This document shows positions 7,401 to 16,578 of a stretch of 64,000 nucleotides of DNA, piece by piece; within the stretch, counting starts at the first letter, position 1; each line of letters begins with the position of its first letter. The notes beneath the pieces are model-generated. The model did no database searches and was not told where the DNA came from. It saw nothing but the letters and a program-made list of their open reading frames with translations. The DNA comes from Calothrix sp. PCC 7716 (lineage in GTDB: Bacteria > Cyanobacteriota > Cyanobacteriia > Cyanobacteriales > Nostocaceae). Position numbers and translations under genes: made by a program. The stretch is taken from positions 6,266,580 through 6,330,579 of the forward strand of contig NZ_AP025018.1 in the NCBI RefSeq assembly GCF_019977735.1. Direction: 5' to 3'.

Positions 7401-9833
7401 AGTACCTTCCGCAGCAGCTTCGTACAATTGCAAAGTTAACTCGTAGTTATCTTGCCAAGCTGTTACACCCATTAACTCAATTCCAGTACTCGCATAAGTA
7501 ACTAAACCTTTATAAGCAGTTGCAGCTTTTGCTTTTTGTGCAGCAGCGAGATTTAGCTGGGCAATTTCGATTTGTTCTTGAGGGTCTGTAATTAATGAAA
7601 CCGCAGCGTTGAATTGAGCAGCAATATCAAACACTTGCTCTGTATTTCCATTTGCAACTGACGGAAGCAGCAATCTTCCTATTTTTAGATGGGTTTCCTG
7701 TTTCTGGTCTTCTGGAATTAATGAATAAGATGCTTGTTGAACCCTATCGTGCAAAAAACGATAAGTGACATTTTCAGTATTTACAATATTAGTATCTTGC
7801 TCGTCGTGACTCAAATAAAACTTATAAACCTCATTTTGCGGTATAACCAATCCTTCCTGCAACGCTTTCCATAAAGCAATTGCCGTTACAACATCTGATT
7901 GTTCTGAAACAGTTGTTAAGGTCGCTAAATCAAATTGGTTGCCAATACAAGCTGCTAGTGTAAGTATTCGTCGCGTTTCATGAGGTAATTTATGTAACTG
8001 AGTAGCCATAAATTCCACCACATCCTCAGTTAAGGACAACGCATTAATTTTGGCAATATCGCATTCCCACCCTGCGTGACTAGATATAATATATCCGTCT
8101 TCATGCAGTGCTTTGAGAAATTGGGTAATAAAAAAGGGATTCCCTTGGGTTTTGCGCTGTACTAATTCTGCCAAAGGTTGGGATAACTCAGTTGAACAGT
8201 TCAAAGTTTCAGCAACCAACCTATTTATATCTTGAAATATCAGAGGCGCCAGAGTTATTGTATTAACAATCGCGTTTGTTTTCTTCAATTCCTCCACCGT
8301 CAACATAAACGGATGTGCAGCTTGTACTTCATTATCACGATAGGCGCCTAACAATAGCAAATACCCCTTACCCCCCATCAACAATTTAATCAATTGTAAA
8401 GACGCAGAATCTGCCCACTGTAAATCATCTAAAAATATCACTAATGGATGCTGTGGTGTTGTAAATACCTCAATAAACTTTAAAAACAGCAAGTTAAATC
8501 GATTTTGTTGTGCAGTTCCCGATAATTCCAGTGCAGGAGGTTGCTTGCCAATTAACCGTTCTAACTCTGGAACCACCTCAATTAAAACCTGCCCATTATT
8601 TCCCACAGCTTCTAAAATCTTAACTTGCCATTGCGATTGTCGCGCGTCAGATTCTGAAAGCAGTTGCACTATCAAATCTCGTAAAGCTTGCACAAAAGCA
8701 GACAGAGGAATATTGCGGTTAAACTGGTCAAATTTACCTTTAATAAAATACCCATGAGAACGAGTAATCGGTTTATGAATTTCATTGATAACCGCTGTTT
8801 TGCCAATCCCAGAAAAACCAGTAACCAACATCATCTCAGATTTAGAATTATCTGCTGTGTGACTTGCTACACGTTCAAATGCTGCCAATAATATCTTAAC
8901 TTCCGCTTCTCTACCATAAAGTTTCTCAGGAATCAGAAAACGCTCGCATAAATCACGTTTACCAATTTCAAAATCAGTTATTGTACCAGTATTCTTTAAT
9001 TGATATAAACAATATTCTAAATCAGATTTTAACCCGAAAGTACTTTGATATCTATCTTCGGCATTTTTTGCAATTAGCTTATTGATAATTTTACTAATAA
9101 CCTGCGGTATCTCTGGTTTTATGTCAGATACAGAAACAGCTACTTGGGCAATATGACAATGTACCAACTCCATCGCATCATTTGCAATAAATGGTAATTG
9201 CCCGGTGATTAACTCGTAAAAAGTAATACCCAAAGAATAAAAATCACTACGATAGTCAATACCGCGATTCATTCTTCCAGTTTGCTCTGGAGAAATATAA
9301 GCAAGTGTTCCTTCTAATACATTAGGACTTTTTATTTCTTGAGTTTCTTTAGGCAGCAATGAAGCAATACTAAAATCGATTAGTTTAACTTGCTTAGTCT
9401 CTGGGCTAATTAAAATATTAGCAGGCTTGATATCTTTATGAATGATGCGATTTTGGTGTAAATTGTGAAGAATATCAGTTAATTGAATTGCTATTACCAA
9501 AACATCGACTAACGAAAGAATCGTGGTACCTATATACTCACGTAAAGAAATATCCCCATTATCTTCCATCACCAAAACATAACTATTTCCATAAGGTTCT
9601 AATAATAGGGGATGAACAATACCAGGAATATTGAGATTTTTAGTAATAGCGTATTGGTTGCGAAATTGTAATAATTCGTTAAAATTAGGAAAAGAGCAAG
9701 CAAGAAGCTTGATGACTACTGCAAGGGAATCATGCTCCCGAATCGCGCGGTAAACAAGAGTTCTCGAACCTGCATATACTTCTGAGAGAACCTGATATCC
9801 AGGAATAGTGGGGGTGTGACTCGCAGTAGCCAT
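4452..9833 (-). CDS. Giant dual kinase: Ser/Thr kinase, AAA ATPase, GAF, histidine kinase
   Basis: A 1793-residue cytoplasmic signalling protein of the Hstk type found in filamentous cyanobacteria. An N-terminal serine/threonine kinase domain spans about residues 10-275 (catalytic loop HKDIKPANI with H132-K133-D134; the DFG motif reads DFS). An AAA-type ATPase spans about 310-620 (Walker A GFSGIGKT at 339-346, Walker B-like VIFLDDLQWAD). A long helical-repeat region spans about 620-1330, then a GAF domain about 1370-1520, then a histidine kinase with H1543 in AHEMNNP and an ATPase domain ending in NGKGM and GTGLGL. No receiver domain is fused. Such proteins integrate metabolic or stress signals; the ligand of the GAF domain is unknown. 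The last codons lie in a dispersed repeat, which removes little. The start ATG at 9833 precedes a complete kinase domain. Confidence 0.93.
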   Translation of the reverse strand: MATASHTPTIPGYQVLSEVYAGSRTLVYRAIREHDSLAVVIKLLACSFPNFNELLQFRNQYAITKNLNIPGIVHPLLLEPYGNSYVLVMEDNGDISLREYIGTTILSLVDVLVIAIQLTDILHNLHQNRIIHKDIKPANILISPETKQVKLIDFSIASLLPKETQEIKSPNVLEGTLAYISPEQTGRMNRGIDYRSDFYSLGITFYELITGQLPFIANDAMELVHCHIAQVAVSVSDIKPEIPQVISKIINKLIAKNAEDRYQSTFGLKSDLEYCLYQLKNTGTITDFEIGKRDLCERFLIPEKLYGREAEVKILLAAFERVASHTADNSKSEMMLVTGFSGIGKTAVINEIHKPITRSHGYFIKGKFDQFNRNIPLSAFVQALRDLIVQLLSESDARQSQWQVKILEAVGNNGQVLIEVVPELERLIGKQPPALELSGTAQQNRFNLLFLKFIEVFTTPQHPLVIFLDDLQWADSASLQLIKLLMGGKGYLLLLGAYRDNEVQAAHPFMLTVEELKKTNAIVNTITLAPLIFQDINRLVAETLNCSTELSQPLAELVQRKTQGNPFFITQFLKALHEDGYIISSHAGWECDIAKINALSLTEDVVEFMATQLHKLPHETRRILTLAACIGNQFDLATLTTVSEQSDVVTAIALWKALQEGLVIPQNEVYKFYLSHDEQDTNIVNTENVTYRFLHDRVQQASYSLIPEDQKQETHLKIGRLLLPSVANGNTEQVFDIAAQFNAAVSLITDPQEQIEIAQLNLAAAQKAKAATAYKGLVTYASTGIELMGVTAWQDNYELTLQLYEAAAEGTYLLGEYAELSRWVEPILQQAKSLEDKIKVYELQVFSLQAQNRLQEAIDTALGVLKQLDIFLPAHPNKIQVLLKLGETKLKLLGKAQDLINLPTMNQSKAKAAMQILSSALSTTYIARPDLLPLNVFEQVKLSLKYGNTNLSAFAYSWYALILSGVLQDIESGYQFAKLALELLEKFGAKEIRCRTLFMVYCFVYHWHEPLGDTIAPLRTAYTIGLESGDLEYACWSLASLSIHQLFIGEELSTLSQEFDSYRKSAFEFKQSNPYLYVSILHQTVSNLLGYAANPSRLEGDSYKASESIAQQQQSKDGTGLSIMMSTQIFLSYLFADYQYAYTISQEAIPYLEAGTGLHSLGAFHFYESLVYLAIYPTLDVQAKKEIKRKFAASKLLISKWAKHSPTIYQHKRLLILAEEKRVYGKYQDAATLYEQAIAGANKNGYIHEEGLANELAAKFYLEWDKVKAAQAYMQAAYFCYAKWGAKAKIDDLEQRYPQLIKPIIEQRRSSFNHLETIATIAQTSHSSSTYANSTNICDALDFSSVLKAAQKISSSIELDELVTSLTHIILENSGAKKAVLILEEENTWQVRAITSINQQGAQTILNKQSIDICQDIPIRIINYVKSTQETVVIDNCQTNTQGLIGEYMRSVQPKSLLCTPIINQGHLVGILYLENQITSGVFTQERLQIINLLSSQAAISLENARLYQKSQQAFQDLQQAQLQIVQSEKMSALGNLVAGVAHEMNNPLGFISATLEQVKPSFADVYEHLKLYQESFPNPGDFITDHAEEIDLDYTLSDLPQMVDAMSMACNRLKNISTSLRTFSRADRDYKVPFNIHDGIDSTILILKHRLKANEQRPAIDVITEYGNLPQLECFPGQLNQVFMNIIANAIDALDEFNTGRSFGEIKLNPNRIIIKTSMENNQVKITIADNGKGMSEDVKKHIFDHLFTTKVVGKGTGLGLAIAKQIVEENHGGKLSCNSVLGEGTEFIIVL

Positions 9834-9918
9834 TTGTAGTTTCCTTATAAAACAGAGAGATTTTGCCTTATAAGGTTAGTATTCCCATAAAATATTCAAA
9901 TAGTAACTATATAAGTAA

Positions 9919-10293
9919 CTATTGTCCTAGCTCGCTACTCGCAAGCACTTCTAAAACATTATCGTGCAGTGAACAATCAGGAAACGTGACTACGACTTCT
10001 TCGAGCTTTACCAAAGGATACCACCAACTACAAGTTCTCCGGTGAAAACGCCATCCTTGTATTGACCTGGCTTTATCCTGAAAATGTCCTTTCGGGTCAC
10101 AGGGCGAATGTACTATAACCCAACCATCATTAATTTCTATACGCTGTTCAGGTATTTCCTTGTCTAACTTATGAGCATATTCTAAGATTTTGTCTACGAG
10201 TACTTCTGGAACTCTTATTGTTTTAGTTGGCTGATGGCGCCATACACTTTGCATGGGCACTAAATTTTTCTTTGTTCCACCTGGGTTCGGCAT
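9919..10293 (-). CDS. Hypothetical protein
   Basis: A 124-residue protein I do not recognise. The segment TKTIRVPEVLVDKILEYAHK resembles small cyanobacterial proteins that pair a short strand with a helix and are often annotated as DNA-binding or antitoxin-like. The C-terminal half is rich in aromatic and basic residues (WRFHRRTCSWWYPLVKLEE). It lies 85 bp upstream of the giant kinase gene on the same strand and could be cotranscribed with it. The second methionine (10254) is an alternative start. Confidence 0.5.
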   Translation of the reverse strand: MPNPGGTKKNLVPMQSVWRHQPTKTIRVPEVLVDKILEYAHKLDKEIPEQRIEINDGWVIVHSPCDPKGHFQDKARSIQGWRFHRRTCSWWYPLVKLEEVVVTFPDCSLHDNVLEVLASSELGQ

Positions 10294-10508
10294 AAATCTT
10301 AATTACGTGCAGACCTTCCTTGCAATTATAACCAGATTAAGTTTTAGAGAGTAGCTTTTGACGAACTTCATTAAGAAATACTGGTTCTTGCGTACTTAGC
10401 ACACGCTTTGTATGAAAGAACCCATATTTTCTTGCTATCGCTATTTTCTTTTTAATTGAGAAGTTTTATCATTATTTTGATAATATCAGTTTGAAAGTGA
10501 AAGTAGCT

Positions 10509-11501
10509 ATGGCAATTACTTTGACGTATGAAGAATTGTGGGAGCTGTTGGGTGAACCCATACATCGAAACGAACTAGGTTCTGGGTCGGAGTTGCCTCA
10601 AGCTTTATGGGAATTTCCACAGCAACTAGGTAAAGGTTATTGGCAAGAGATAGATATTAATCCTGAACTTTGGCTGGATTTTTATGATGTGGAATATTAT
10701 AATGATGTACTAATCACTTCTCCTGAATGCCAACATCCCCTACATTTTGATGTTTCACTTTCAGGAAAAGTTATAACTGAAAAGGGTAAATGTGGAGAAG
10801 GTTACACTCTCATTTGTGGTGGTGGCATTCAAAACAAAACGACAGTGGAAGTCAAAAAATTCCAACGCCTTGTAGGGGTAAGTATTGGGGTGTCTAGTCA
10901 GCTGCTATCAAGTTATTTTCCTGGAAAGGATGGAGAATTGCTACCAGAGTTGCGACAATTGTTTAACGATGATGACTGGCACCCAGTATTTTATCCAAAA
11001 AGTACGCCAGCAATACATGGAGTAGCGCAACAAATGATTAATTGTCCTTTTCATGGGGCAACAAAGCAAATATATCTACAGGGGAAAATATTAGAGTTAA
11101 TAGCGTTACAGTTAGCCCCTATTTTAGAGGATGGAGAGAAAAAGCGGATATCACCGCCACTTAAGCTAGATACCATTGCTCGAATTCATCACGCTAGGGA
11201 TATTTTGCGAGCGCGTTTGGAAAATCCCCCATCATCGTCGGAGTTAGCCCAACTTGCTGGAGTGAGCGGTCGCACCCTAAGACGTGGTTTCCATGAATTA
11301 TTTGGTACCACTGTATTTAACTACCTAACTGTTATACGTATGGAACAAGCAGAAAGACTTTTGCGAGAAGGAAACTGTAGTGTAGCGGAAGTGGCTAACC
11401 TTGTAGGTTATTCTCACCTAGGTTTTTTCGCCAGCGTGTTTAAGCGGCAATATGGTATCTGCCCCAAGGAATGCTTGATGGGAAAAAAGTCCATATCGTG
11501 A
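10509..11501 (+). CDS. AraC-family regulator, PchR-like
   Basis: About 330 residues. The N-terminal two thirds is the loosely conserved sensor part seen in PchR-type regulators, and the C-terminal 100 residues hold two helix-turn-helix units (SSSELAQLAGVSGRTLRRGF and CSVAEVANLVGYSHLGFF, then FKRQYGICPKE). PchR-like proteins bind a ferri-siderophore in the cytoplasm and activate the matching outer-membrane receptor. The TonB receptor gene starts 160 bp downstream on the same strand, which supports that role. I chose ATG at 10509 (MAITLTYEELWELL) rather than an upstream TTG, because the family starts at this point. A paralogue of the same layout lies at 18352-19332. Confidence 0.88.
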   Translation: MAITLTYEELWELLGEPIHRNELGSGSELPQALWEFPQQLGKGYWQEIDINPELWLDFYDVEYYNDVLITSPECQHPLHFDVSLSGKVITEKGKCGEGYTLICGGGIQNKTTVEVKKFQRLVGVSIGVSSQLLSSYFPGKDGELLPELRQLFNDDDWHPVFYPKSTPAIHGVAQQMINCPFHGATKQIYLQGKILELIALQLAPILEDGEKKRISPPLKLDTIARIHHARDILRARLENPPSSSELAQLAGVSGRTLRRGFHELFGTTVFNYLTVIRMEQAERLLREGNCSVAEVANLVGYSHLGFFASVFKRQYGICPKECLMGKKSIS

Positions 11502-11660
11502 TAGTGGTGACAAACATCCAGATAGATTTATTCCCAACCGATTCTATATACTGAGCTTTAAGAAAATTAGAATTATTTGCAAGAAGCTAAAAATTCTTGA
11601 CCTCTCTTTGGTGACAAAGGGCGGAAATTGGTATGTGAGAAGTAATTTTAAGGAGAAATT

Positions 11661-14360
11661 ATGAAGCTTTGGCAGTTTTCTGCTAATTTCAACTTACAAC
11701 TAGTGGTAATTTTATCAGGATGTTTGAGTACTTTGTTAGTACAGCCAGGATTGGCAGAGGAAACATCTAACTCTCCAAGTCTATCTACACGAAAAGCTGA
11801 AGTTTCAAAGGCTATTGTTAGCGAAGATAAAGGTTTTCAAATTCCCCAACTGAGGGATATAAAATTTCCTGCAACCACAGCTCAAATGTTGGTACAACAA
11901 CCCGCACCAACCAACGCAACCCCAGCGGAGGTTGTCGTAATTGGGGGTGTGAAAGCTAATCCCACCGAGAAGGGTGTGGAGATAATTTTAGAAACAACTC
12001 AAGGAGATAAACTGCAAGTCGCTAATCGCAGTAGTGGTAATAATTTTATTGCTGATATCACTGGCGGGCAATTACAATTACCTTCCGGAGATGCTTTCAT
12101 GTTTAAATCGGAAAAACCTATAGCGGGAATTACGGAGATTACAGTTACTAATATTGACACGAACACTGTGCGGGTAACGGTTCTTGGAGAGAAAGCTTTA
12201 CCTGTCGTTGAGTTATTTGATGATAATTCAGGGTTGGTTTTTACAGTTGCATCCACAGTCACAGCAGCACAGCAACCAGAAAAAACACCAACTGAAGAAA
12301 AGCCTGTGACTGAGGCGCCGCAAGACAAACCTTTCTCCCAACAAGATGACCCAATTGAGTTGGTGGTAACGGGAGAGCAGGATGGGTATCAAGTACAAAA
12401 TACAACGATTGGAACTAGAACAGATACACCACTCAGAGACATTCCTCAATCAATTCAGGTTGTGCCGCAAGAGGTATTGCGCGATCAAAATGTAACACGC
12501 TTGGAAGATGCTCTCCGAAATGTCAGTGGTGTAACTCAGGCATTTTCACAGTACGGTACAATTAGCACTTTTACTATTCGAGGATTTGCGGTCAATGAAG
12601 GTTCAGGTAGCAATTTTCTTAGGGATGGTTTACCCGACCCAGCAGCCGGCGGTGTTGCTGAACTTCCCAACATTGAGCGCATTGAAGTGCTTAGAGGTCC
12701 AGCGTCTGTGTTGTATGGTTTTGGCAACCCAGGTGGAACTATTAACTTGGTAACAAAACAACCACTTCCCAATCCTTTTTATGAAGTTGAGGCAACGATT
12801 GGTAACTACAGTTTTTATCGAGGTGCAATCGACTTTTCAGGAGCGTTGAATGACTCAAAGACGCTACTGTATCGTTTAAATGCATCTTATAGAAATTCCG
12901 GTAGTTTTATAGACTCTTTTGATAGCGAATATTTAAGTTTCTCGCCCGTGCTAAAGTTGGACATTGGTAACAAAACTAACATCATATTAGAGGGAGAATA
13001 TATTAAAACAGATGCAGGTTTCTATTCTGGCGTACCCGTTATTGGTAGCGTGCTATCTAACCCAAACGGTAAAATCAGACGCAATCGTAATTTTGGTGAA
13101 CCTTCTGATGGTAATGAACAAACCATCAGCAGAATTGGATACAGATTAGAACATAAGTTCAACGAAAATTGGTTATTACGAAATGCATTTAGAGCAACGT
13201 TCCGCAATTACAAAGATAATGTTACAATTCCATTTAGATTGAGAGCTGATAATCGAACACTTGACCGTTTCTATCGAGAGTATGAACTTAATTATGAAAA
13301 TTACTCTTTGACAACTGACATCAGTGGTCAATTTTCAACGGGTTCAATTAAACATAAAATTGTATTTGGAGTTGATGTCAATAGATTTGATATTAGAACA
13401 CCAAAATACATAGACTTTGATGCAGCATCAATTGATATTTTTAGCCCTATATATAGACAGCCTCTAGGGGATATCACGACTACTGATTCTCGGAATTTAC
13501 AAGTTACAGACTCATTAGGATTTTTCATTCAAGATCAAATTACATTAGCAGAAAATTTTAAGCTACTATTAGGTGGACGATTTGATACATTTTCACAAAG
13601 ATACGAGTTTTTGACAGATGGTAGCGAAAGCAGCCAGTCAGAAAGTGCTTTTAGCCCGCGTCTGGGAATTGTGTATCAACCAATTCCTGCAATTTCACTT
13701 TATGCAAGTTATGCACGTTCGTTTACCCCTGGAACTGGAACAGGCTTTTTAGATACAAACCTCCAATTTAAGCCCCAGCGAGGAACACAGTATGAAATTG
13801 GAGTCAAAGCAGATTTAAGCGCGCGTTTGAATGCAACCCTTGCTCTTTATGACTTGACTCGGACAAACGTTTTAACTACAGACCCCAATAATCCAGGATT
13901 TTCTATCCAAACTGGAGAGCAAAACAGTCAAGGTGTTGAACTCAACTTGGCTGGTGAAATTTTGCCAGGGTGGAATATTTTTGCAGGCTATGCTTACACA
14001 AATGCTAAAATTACAGAGGACAATACATTCGAGGTAGGAAATCGATTAAATAACACGCCAGAAAACTCGTTTAATTTATGGACAACCTACGAAATTCAAC
14101 AAGGTTCATTGAAAGGCTTTGGATTTGGGCTAGGTTTATTTTTTGTAGGAGAACGACAAGGTAATTTAGCAAACACTTTCCAGCTACCTAGCTATTTTCG
14201 TACAGATGCTGCAATTTTTTATCAACAAGATAGATTTCGTGCAGCCCTCAATTTTAAAAATTTGTTTGACGTAGACTATTTTGAGTATGGGCTGAATTTA
14301 GCTCGTGTTTCTTATGGTCAACCTTTCACAGTACAAGGAACTGTTTCTTGGCAGTTTTAG
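11661..14360 (+). CDS. TonB-dependent siderophore receptor with AMIN domain
   Basis: An 899-residue outer-membrane protein. A signal peptide ends near AEE at about residue 32. An AMIN domain, the cell-envelope binding module typical of cyanobacterial receptors, follows at about 90-200. The TonB box and plug come next (IELVVTGEQDGY; RTDTPLRDIPQSIQVVP; RIEVLRGPASVLYG) and then the 22-strand barrel to a C-terminal aromatic residue (VQGTVSWQF). It is complete. It imports ferric siderophores of the ferrichrome or schizokinen class, driven by TonB-ExbBD. AAGGAG sits 6 bases before the ATG. It is preceded by the AraC regulator and followed by a binding-protein gene. Confidence 0.93.
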   Translation: MKLWQFSANFNLQLVVILSGCLSTLLVQPGLAEETSNSPSLSTRKAEVSKAIVSEDKGFQIPQLRDIKFPATTAQMLVQQPAPTNATPAEVVVIGGVKANPTEKGVEIILETTQGDKLQVANRSSGNNFIADITGGQLQLPSGDAFMFKSEKPIAGITEITVTNIDTNTVRVTVLGEKALPVVELFDDNSGLVFTVASTVTAAQQPEKTPTEEKPVTEAPQDKPFSQQDDPIELVVTGEQDGYQVQNTTIGTRTDTPLRDIPQSIQVVPQEVLRDQNVTRLEDALRNVSGVTQAFSQYGTISTFTIRGFAVNEGSGSNFLRDGLPDPAAGGVAELPNIERIEVLRGPASVLYGFGNPGGTINLVTKQPLPNPFYEVEATIGNYSFYRGAIDFSGALNDSKTLLYRLNASYRNSGSFIDSFDSEYLSFSPVLKLDIGNKTNIILEGEYIKTDAGFYSGVPVIGSVLSNPNGKIRRNRNFGEPSDGNEQTISRIGYRLEHKFNENWLLRNAFRATFRNYKDNVTIPFRLRADNRTLDRFYREYELNYENYSLTTDISGQFSTGSIKHKIVFGVDVNRFDIRTPKYIDFDAASIDIFSPIYRQPLGDITTTDSRNLQVTDSLGFFIQDQITLAENFKLLLGGRFDTFSQRYEFLTDGSESSQSESAFSPRLGIVYQPIPAISLYASYARSFTPGTGTGFLDTNLQFKPQRGTQYEIGVKADLSARLNATLALYDLTRTNVLTTDPNNPGFSIQTGEQNSQGVELNLAGEILPGWNIFAGYAYTNAKITEDNTFEVGNRLNNTPENSFNLWTTYEIQQGSLKGFGFGLGLFFVGERQGNLANTFQLPSYFRTDAAIFYQQDRFRAALNFKNLFDVDYFEYGLNLARVSYGQPFTVQGTVSWQF

Positions 14361-14438
14361 CTTATTCTTTCCTCCTTCTGACAAAACTCTGTACAGGCAG
14401 AAACTTAAGAGGGAGGAAGCTATTCGTTAGTATTTATA

Positions 14439-15320
14439 ATGATTAAAAGAGTTTACAATGTAATCATACTGTCATTGCTAGTTAGTCTAACTATTTTTTT
14501 AATCTCTGCTTGCAACAGAAAAGCTTATGATAGTTTACCCAATATCTATAAAACAACAGCTTCTTCTAGCTGTCATCAAGTTCAGCAAGCAATGGAAGAG
14601 ATTTGTATTCCTACTAATCCTCAAAGTCTTGTTACCTTATCTTTAGTGACAGCGGCTATTGCACTTGACTTGAAAATAAAACCAGTTGGAAGCACTAATT
14701 TTTACCAAACAGAACCTGGATATTTAGAAGAGAAAATGAAGGGAATAAAATTACTAGGACGTTCACAACCGAATTTAGAAAAATTGTTGTTAATTAAACC
14801 GGATTTAATTTTAGGTTGGGAAAGTACTGGTAGAGAAATTCAATCTCAACTTTCAAAAATAGCCCCTACTATATTACTTGATTATCAAGGGGCGCCATCT
14901 TGGCGAGAGCATTTTAATTCAGTAGCTGAGGTGTTAGGAAAAAAGGATGCAGCCCAACAAGCATGGAACCATTACTATCAAAGAGTTGAAGAACTAAAAA
15001 GAGCGCTGGGTGATTCCTATAAGCATAAAAAAATTTCCTTTATTCATCTTGGCGTTCGCGGAATAGAAAGTGATGTAAAAAACTCCTTTGCAGGCTCTAT
15101 TCTCAATGATATAGGATTGGAGCGACCGGAAGCGCAAAATGTGGTTGCACCCTATGGAATAATCAATATTTCCCATGAAGAATTAAACAAAGCAGATGGT
15201 GATATTTTATTTGTGGCAACTTGGACTAATAATTATAAACAAGTTCTTAAACAACTTCAACAAAAACCACTTTGGAAAAACCGGCTCTCCCGTGCTTTAC
15301 GTGCTAAAATATTAAAATAA
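14439..15320 (+). pseudogene. Fe-siderophore binding lipoprotein, 3' end cut by the IS
   Basis: Residues 1-281 are a periplasmic iron-siderophore binding protein of the FecB/FatB class (ABC transporter component). The lipoprotein signal ends in LISAC. The family pattern is clear (SQPNLEKLLLIKPDLILGW, then SQLSKIAPTILLDY). From codon 282 the frame reads into the left end of an ISL3-type element and stops after 12 foreign residues (RLSRALRAKILK). Normally about 20-35 more residues would follow. The final helix of the C-terminal lobe is therefore lost, and function is doubtful though not impossible. It lies 78 bp downstream of its receptor gene. Confidence 0.85.
15283..15307 (+). repeat. Left terminal inverted repeat of the IS
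   Basis: Starts GGCTCTCCCGTGC and ends TGCTAA. It pairs with 16554-16578 at 21 of 25 positions. Confidence 0.88.
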
Positions 15321-15347
15321 TCATCTTTTGTTTCAGTAAAATCAGTT

Positions 15348-16565
15348 ATGAAAAGGGTTTTGACCGAACTGTTAAATTTACCTGACATAGTAGTAGAATC
15401 CAGTCTACAAGAGGGTAACACCTTAATTTTATCAGTAACTAAAAAGACTAAAAGTGCAGTATGTCCACAGTGCGGAAAAAAGTCAGACCATCTGCACCAA
15501 AATCAAAATTACTTAATTAAAGATTTACCGATGGGAGATAAGGAAGTAATACTGAATATAAATAGACGAAGATTTAAATGTAAAAAATGTTGTAAAACAT
15601 TTAATGAAGACCTTGATTTTGTCGGAGCAAGAAGAAAGCATACGCATCGATATGCGGAAAATATTATTAAACAGCTTATTCATAGTGATGTAAGTAATGT
15701 AGCCAAAAATAATGGATTAAGCGAGGAAGAAGTTTATTCGATGCTTGAAGATATAGTTAAAAATATTTTACCAATAAATGTTAGTAATTTAGTAAGGTTA
15801 GGAATAGATGAAATAAGTTTAGTTAAAGGTCAAGGAAAATTTATTGTCGTGCTTGTAGATATAGATACAGGAAAATTAATAGGGTTGGTTAAAGAAAGAA
15901 AACAAATTGATATAGAGAATGTGATGATAAAGTGGGGGAAAGTAGTTTTAGAACAAATAGAAGAAGTAAGTATGGATATGACCGGAAATTATAAAAATTT
16001 AATCGAGAAGATTTGCCCAAACGCCGTTGTTACAGTGGATAGGTTCCATGTTACAAAAATAATACACGAAGAGTTGAACCAAGCTAGAATAGCAGAAAAA
16101 AAAGCAGCGTTGGAATTAAATGTTGAATCGAGAGAAAAAATATTTGATAGTTTAAAAGGTAACAAATATACAATTTTAAAAGCAGAAGAGAACCTAACAG
16201 ATAAGCAAAAAATAAAGTTAGATACAATTAGAGAAGCATCTCCTTTATTAGCAATAATGCATTCATTGAAAGAAGAATTTCGTAATTTATTTGATACGAC
16301 TGAAGACCCAGGAACAGGAATATTAGGGTTACTCGATTGGTTAAAAAAAGCTGAGCCTTATTATCAAAAAAGTGTTAATACAATTAAACGCTGGTTTGGA
16401 GAAGTAGCAGGATACTTTGATAGGAAAACTACCAATGCAGTTGTAGAAGGAATTAATAATAAATTGAAGCTAATAAAAAGAAGTGGATTTGGCTTTAAGA
16501 ATTTCCGCAATTTTGAGATTAGAGCTTTACTTTCTTGGCATTATAATATTAATTTAGCAAGTTAA
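15348..16565 (+). CDS. ISL3-family transposase
   Basis: 405 residues. An N-terminal zinc-binding domain has the pattern CPQCGKKSDHLH and CKKCCKTF. It is followed by a short helix-turn-helix-like region and the DDE domain: first aspartate in LGIDEISLVKG, second in VTVDRFHV, glutamate in TNAVVEGINNKLK. These are the marks of the ISL3 group. The frame is intact and probably active. The gene is very A+T rich compared with its neighbours, a sign of recent arrival. Its stop lies inside the right inverted repeat. Confidence 0.93.
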   Translation: MKRVLTELLNLPDIVVESSLQEGNTLILSVTKKTKSAVCPQCGKKSDHLHQNQNYLIKDLPMGDKEVILNINRRRFKCKKCCKTFNEDLDFVGARRKHTHRYAENIIKQLIHSDVSNVAKNNGLSEEEVYSMLEDIVKNILPINVSNLVRLGIDEISLVKGQGKFIVVLVDIDTGKLIGLVKERKQIDIENVMIKWGKVVLEQIEEVSMDMTGNYKNLIEKICPNAVVTVDRFHVTKIIHEELNQARIAEKKAALELNVESREKIFDSLKGNKYTILKAEENLTDKQKIKLDTIREASPLLAIMHSLKEEFRNLFDTTEDPGTGILGLLDWLKKAEPYYQKSVNTIKRWFGEVAGYFDRKTTNAVVEGINNKLKLIKRSGFGFKNFRNFEIRALLSWHYNINLAS

Positions 16566-16578
16566 GTACGGAAGAGCC
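16554..16578 (-). repeat. Right terminal inverted repeat of the IS
   Basis: Its reverse complement starts GGCTCTTCCGTAC. It overlaps the transposase stop and supplies the artificial C-terminus (WLFRT, stop) of the truncated receptor on the minus strand. Confidence 0.88.

Larger units (their letters stand above)
15283..16578. mobile_element. ISL3-family insertion sequence
   Basis: A 1296-bp element bounded by 25-bp imperfect inverted repeats (21 of 25 positions match; ends GGCTCTCCCGTGCTT and, reversed, GGCTCTTCCGTACTT). It contains one complete transposase gene. ISL3 elements normally leave an 8-bp target duplication. Here the flanks read GAAAAACC at the left and AAATTTCC at the right, so no duplication is present. 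Both flanking genes are broken exactly at the ends. The element probably recombined or caused an adjacent deletion after insertion. Confidence 0.9.
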
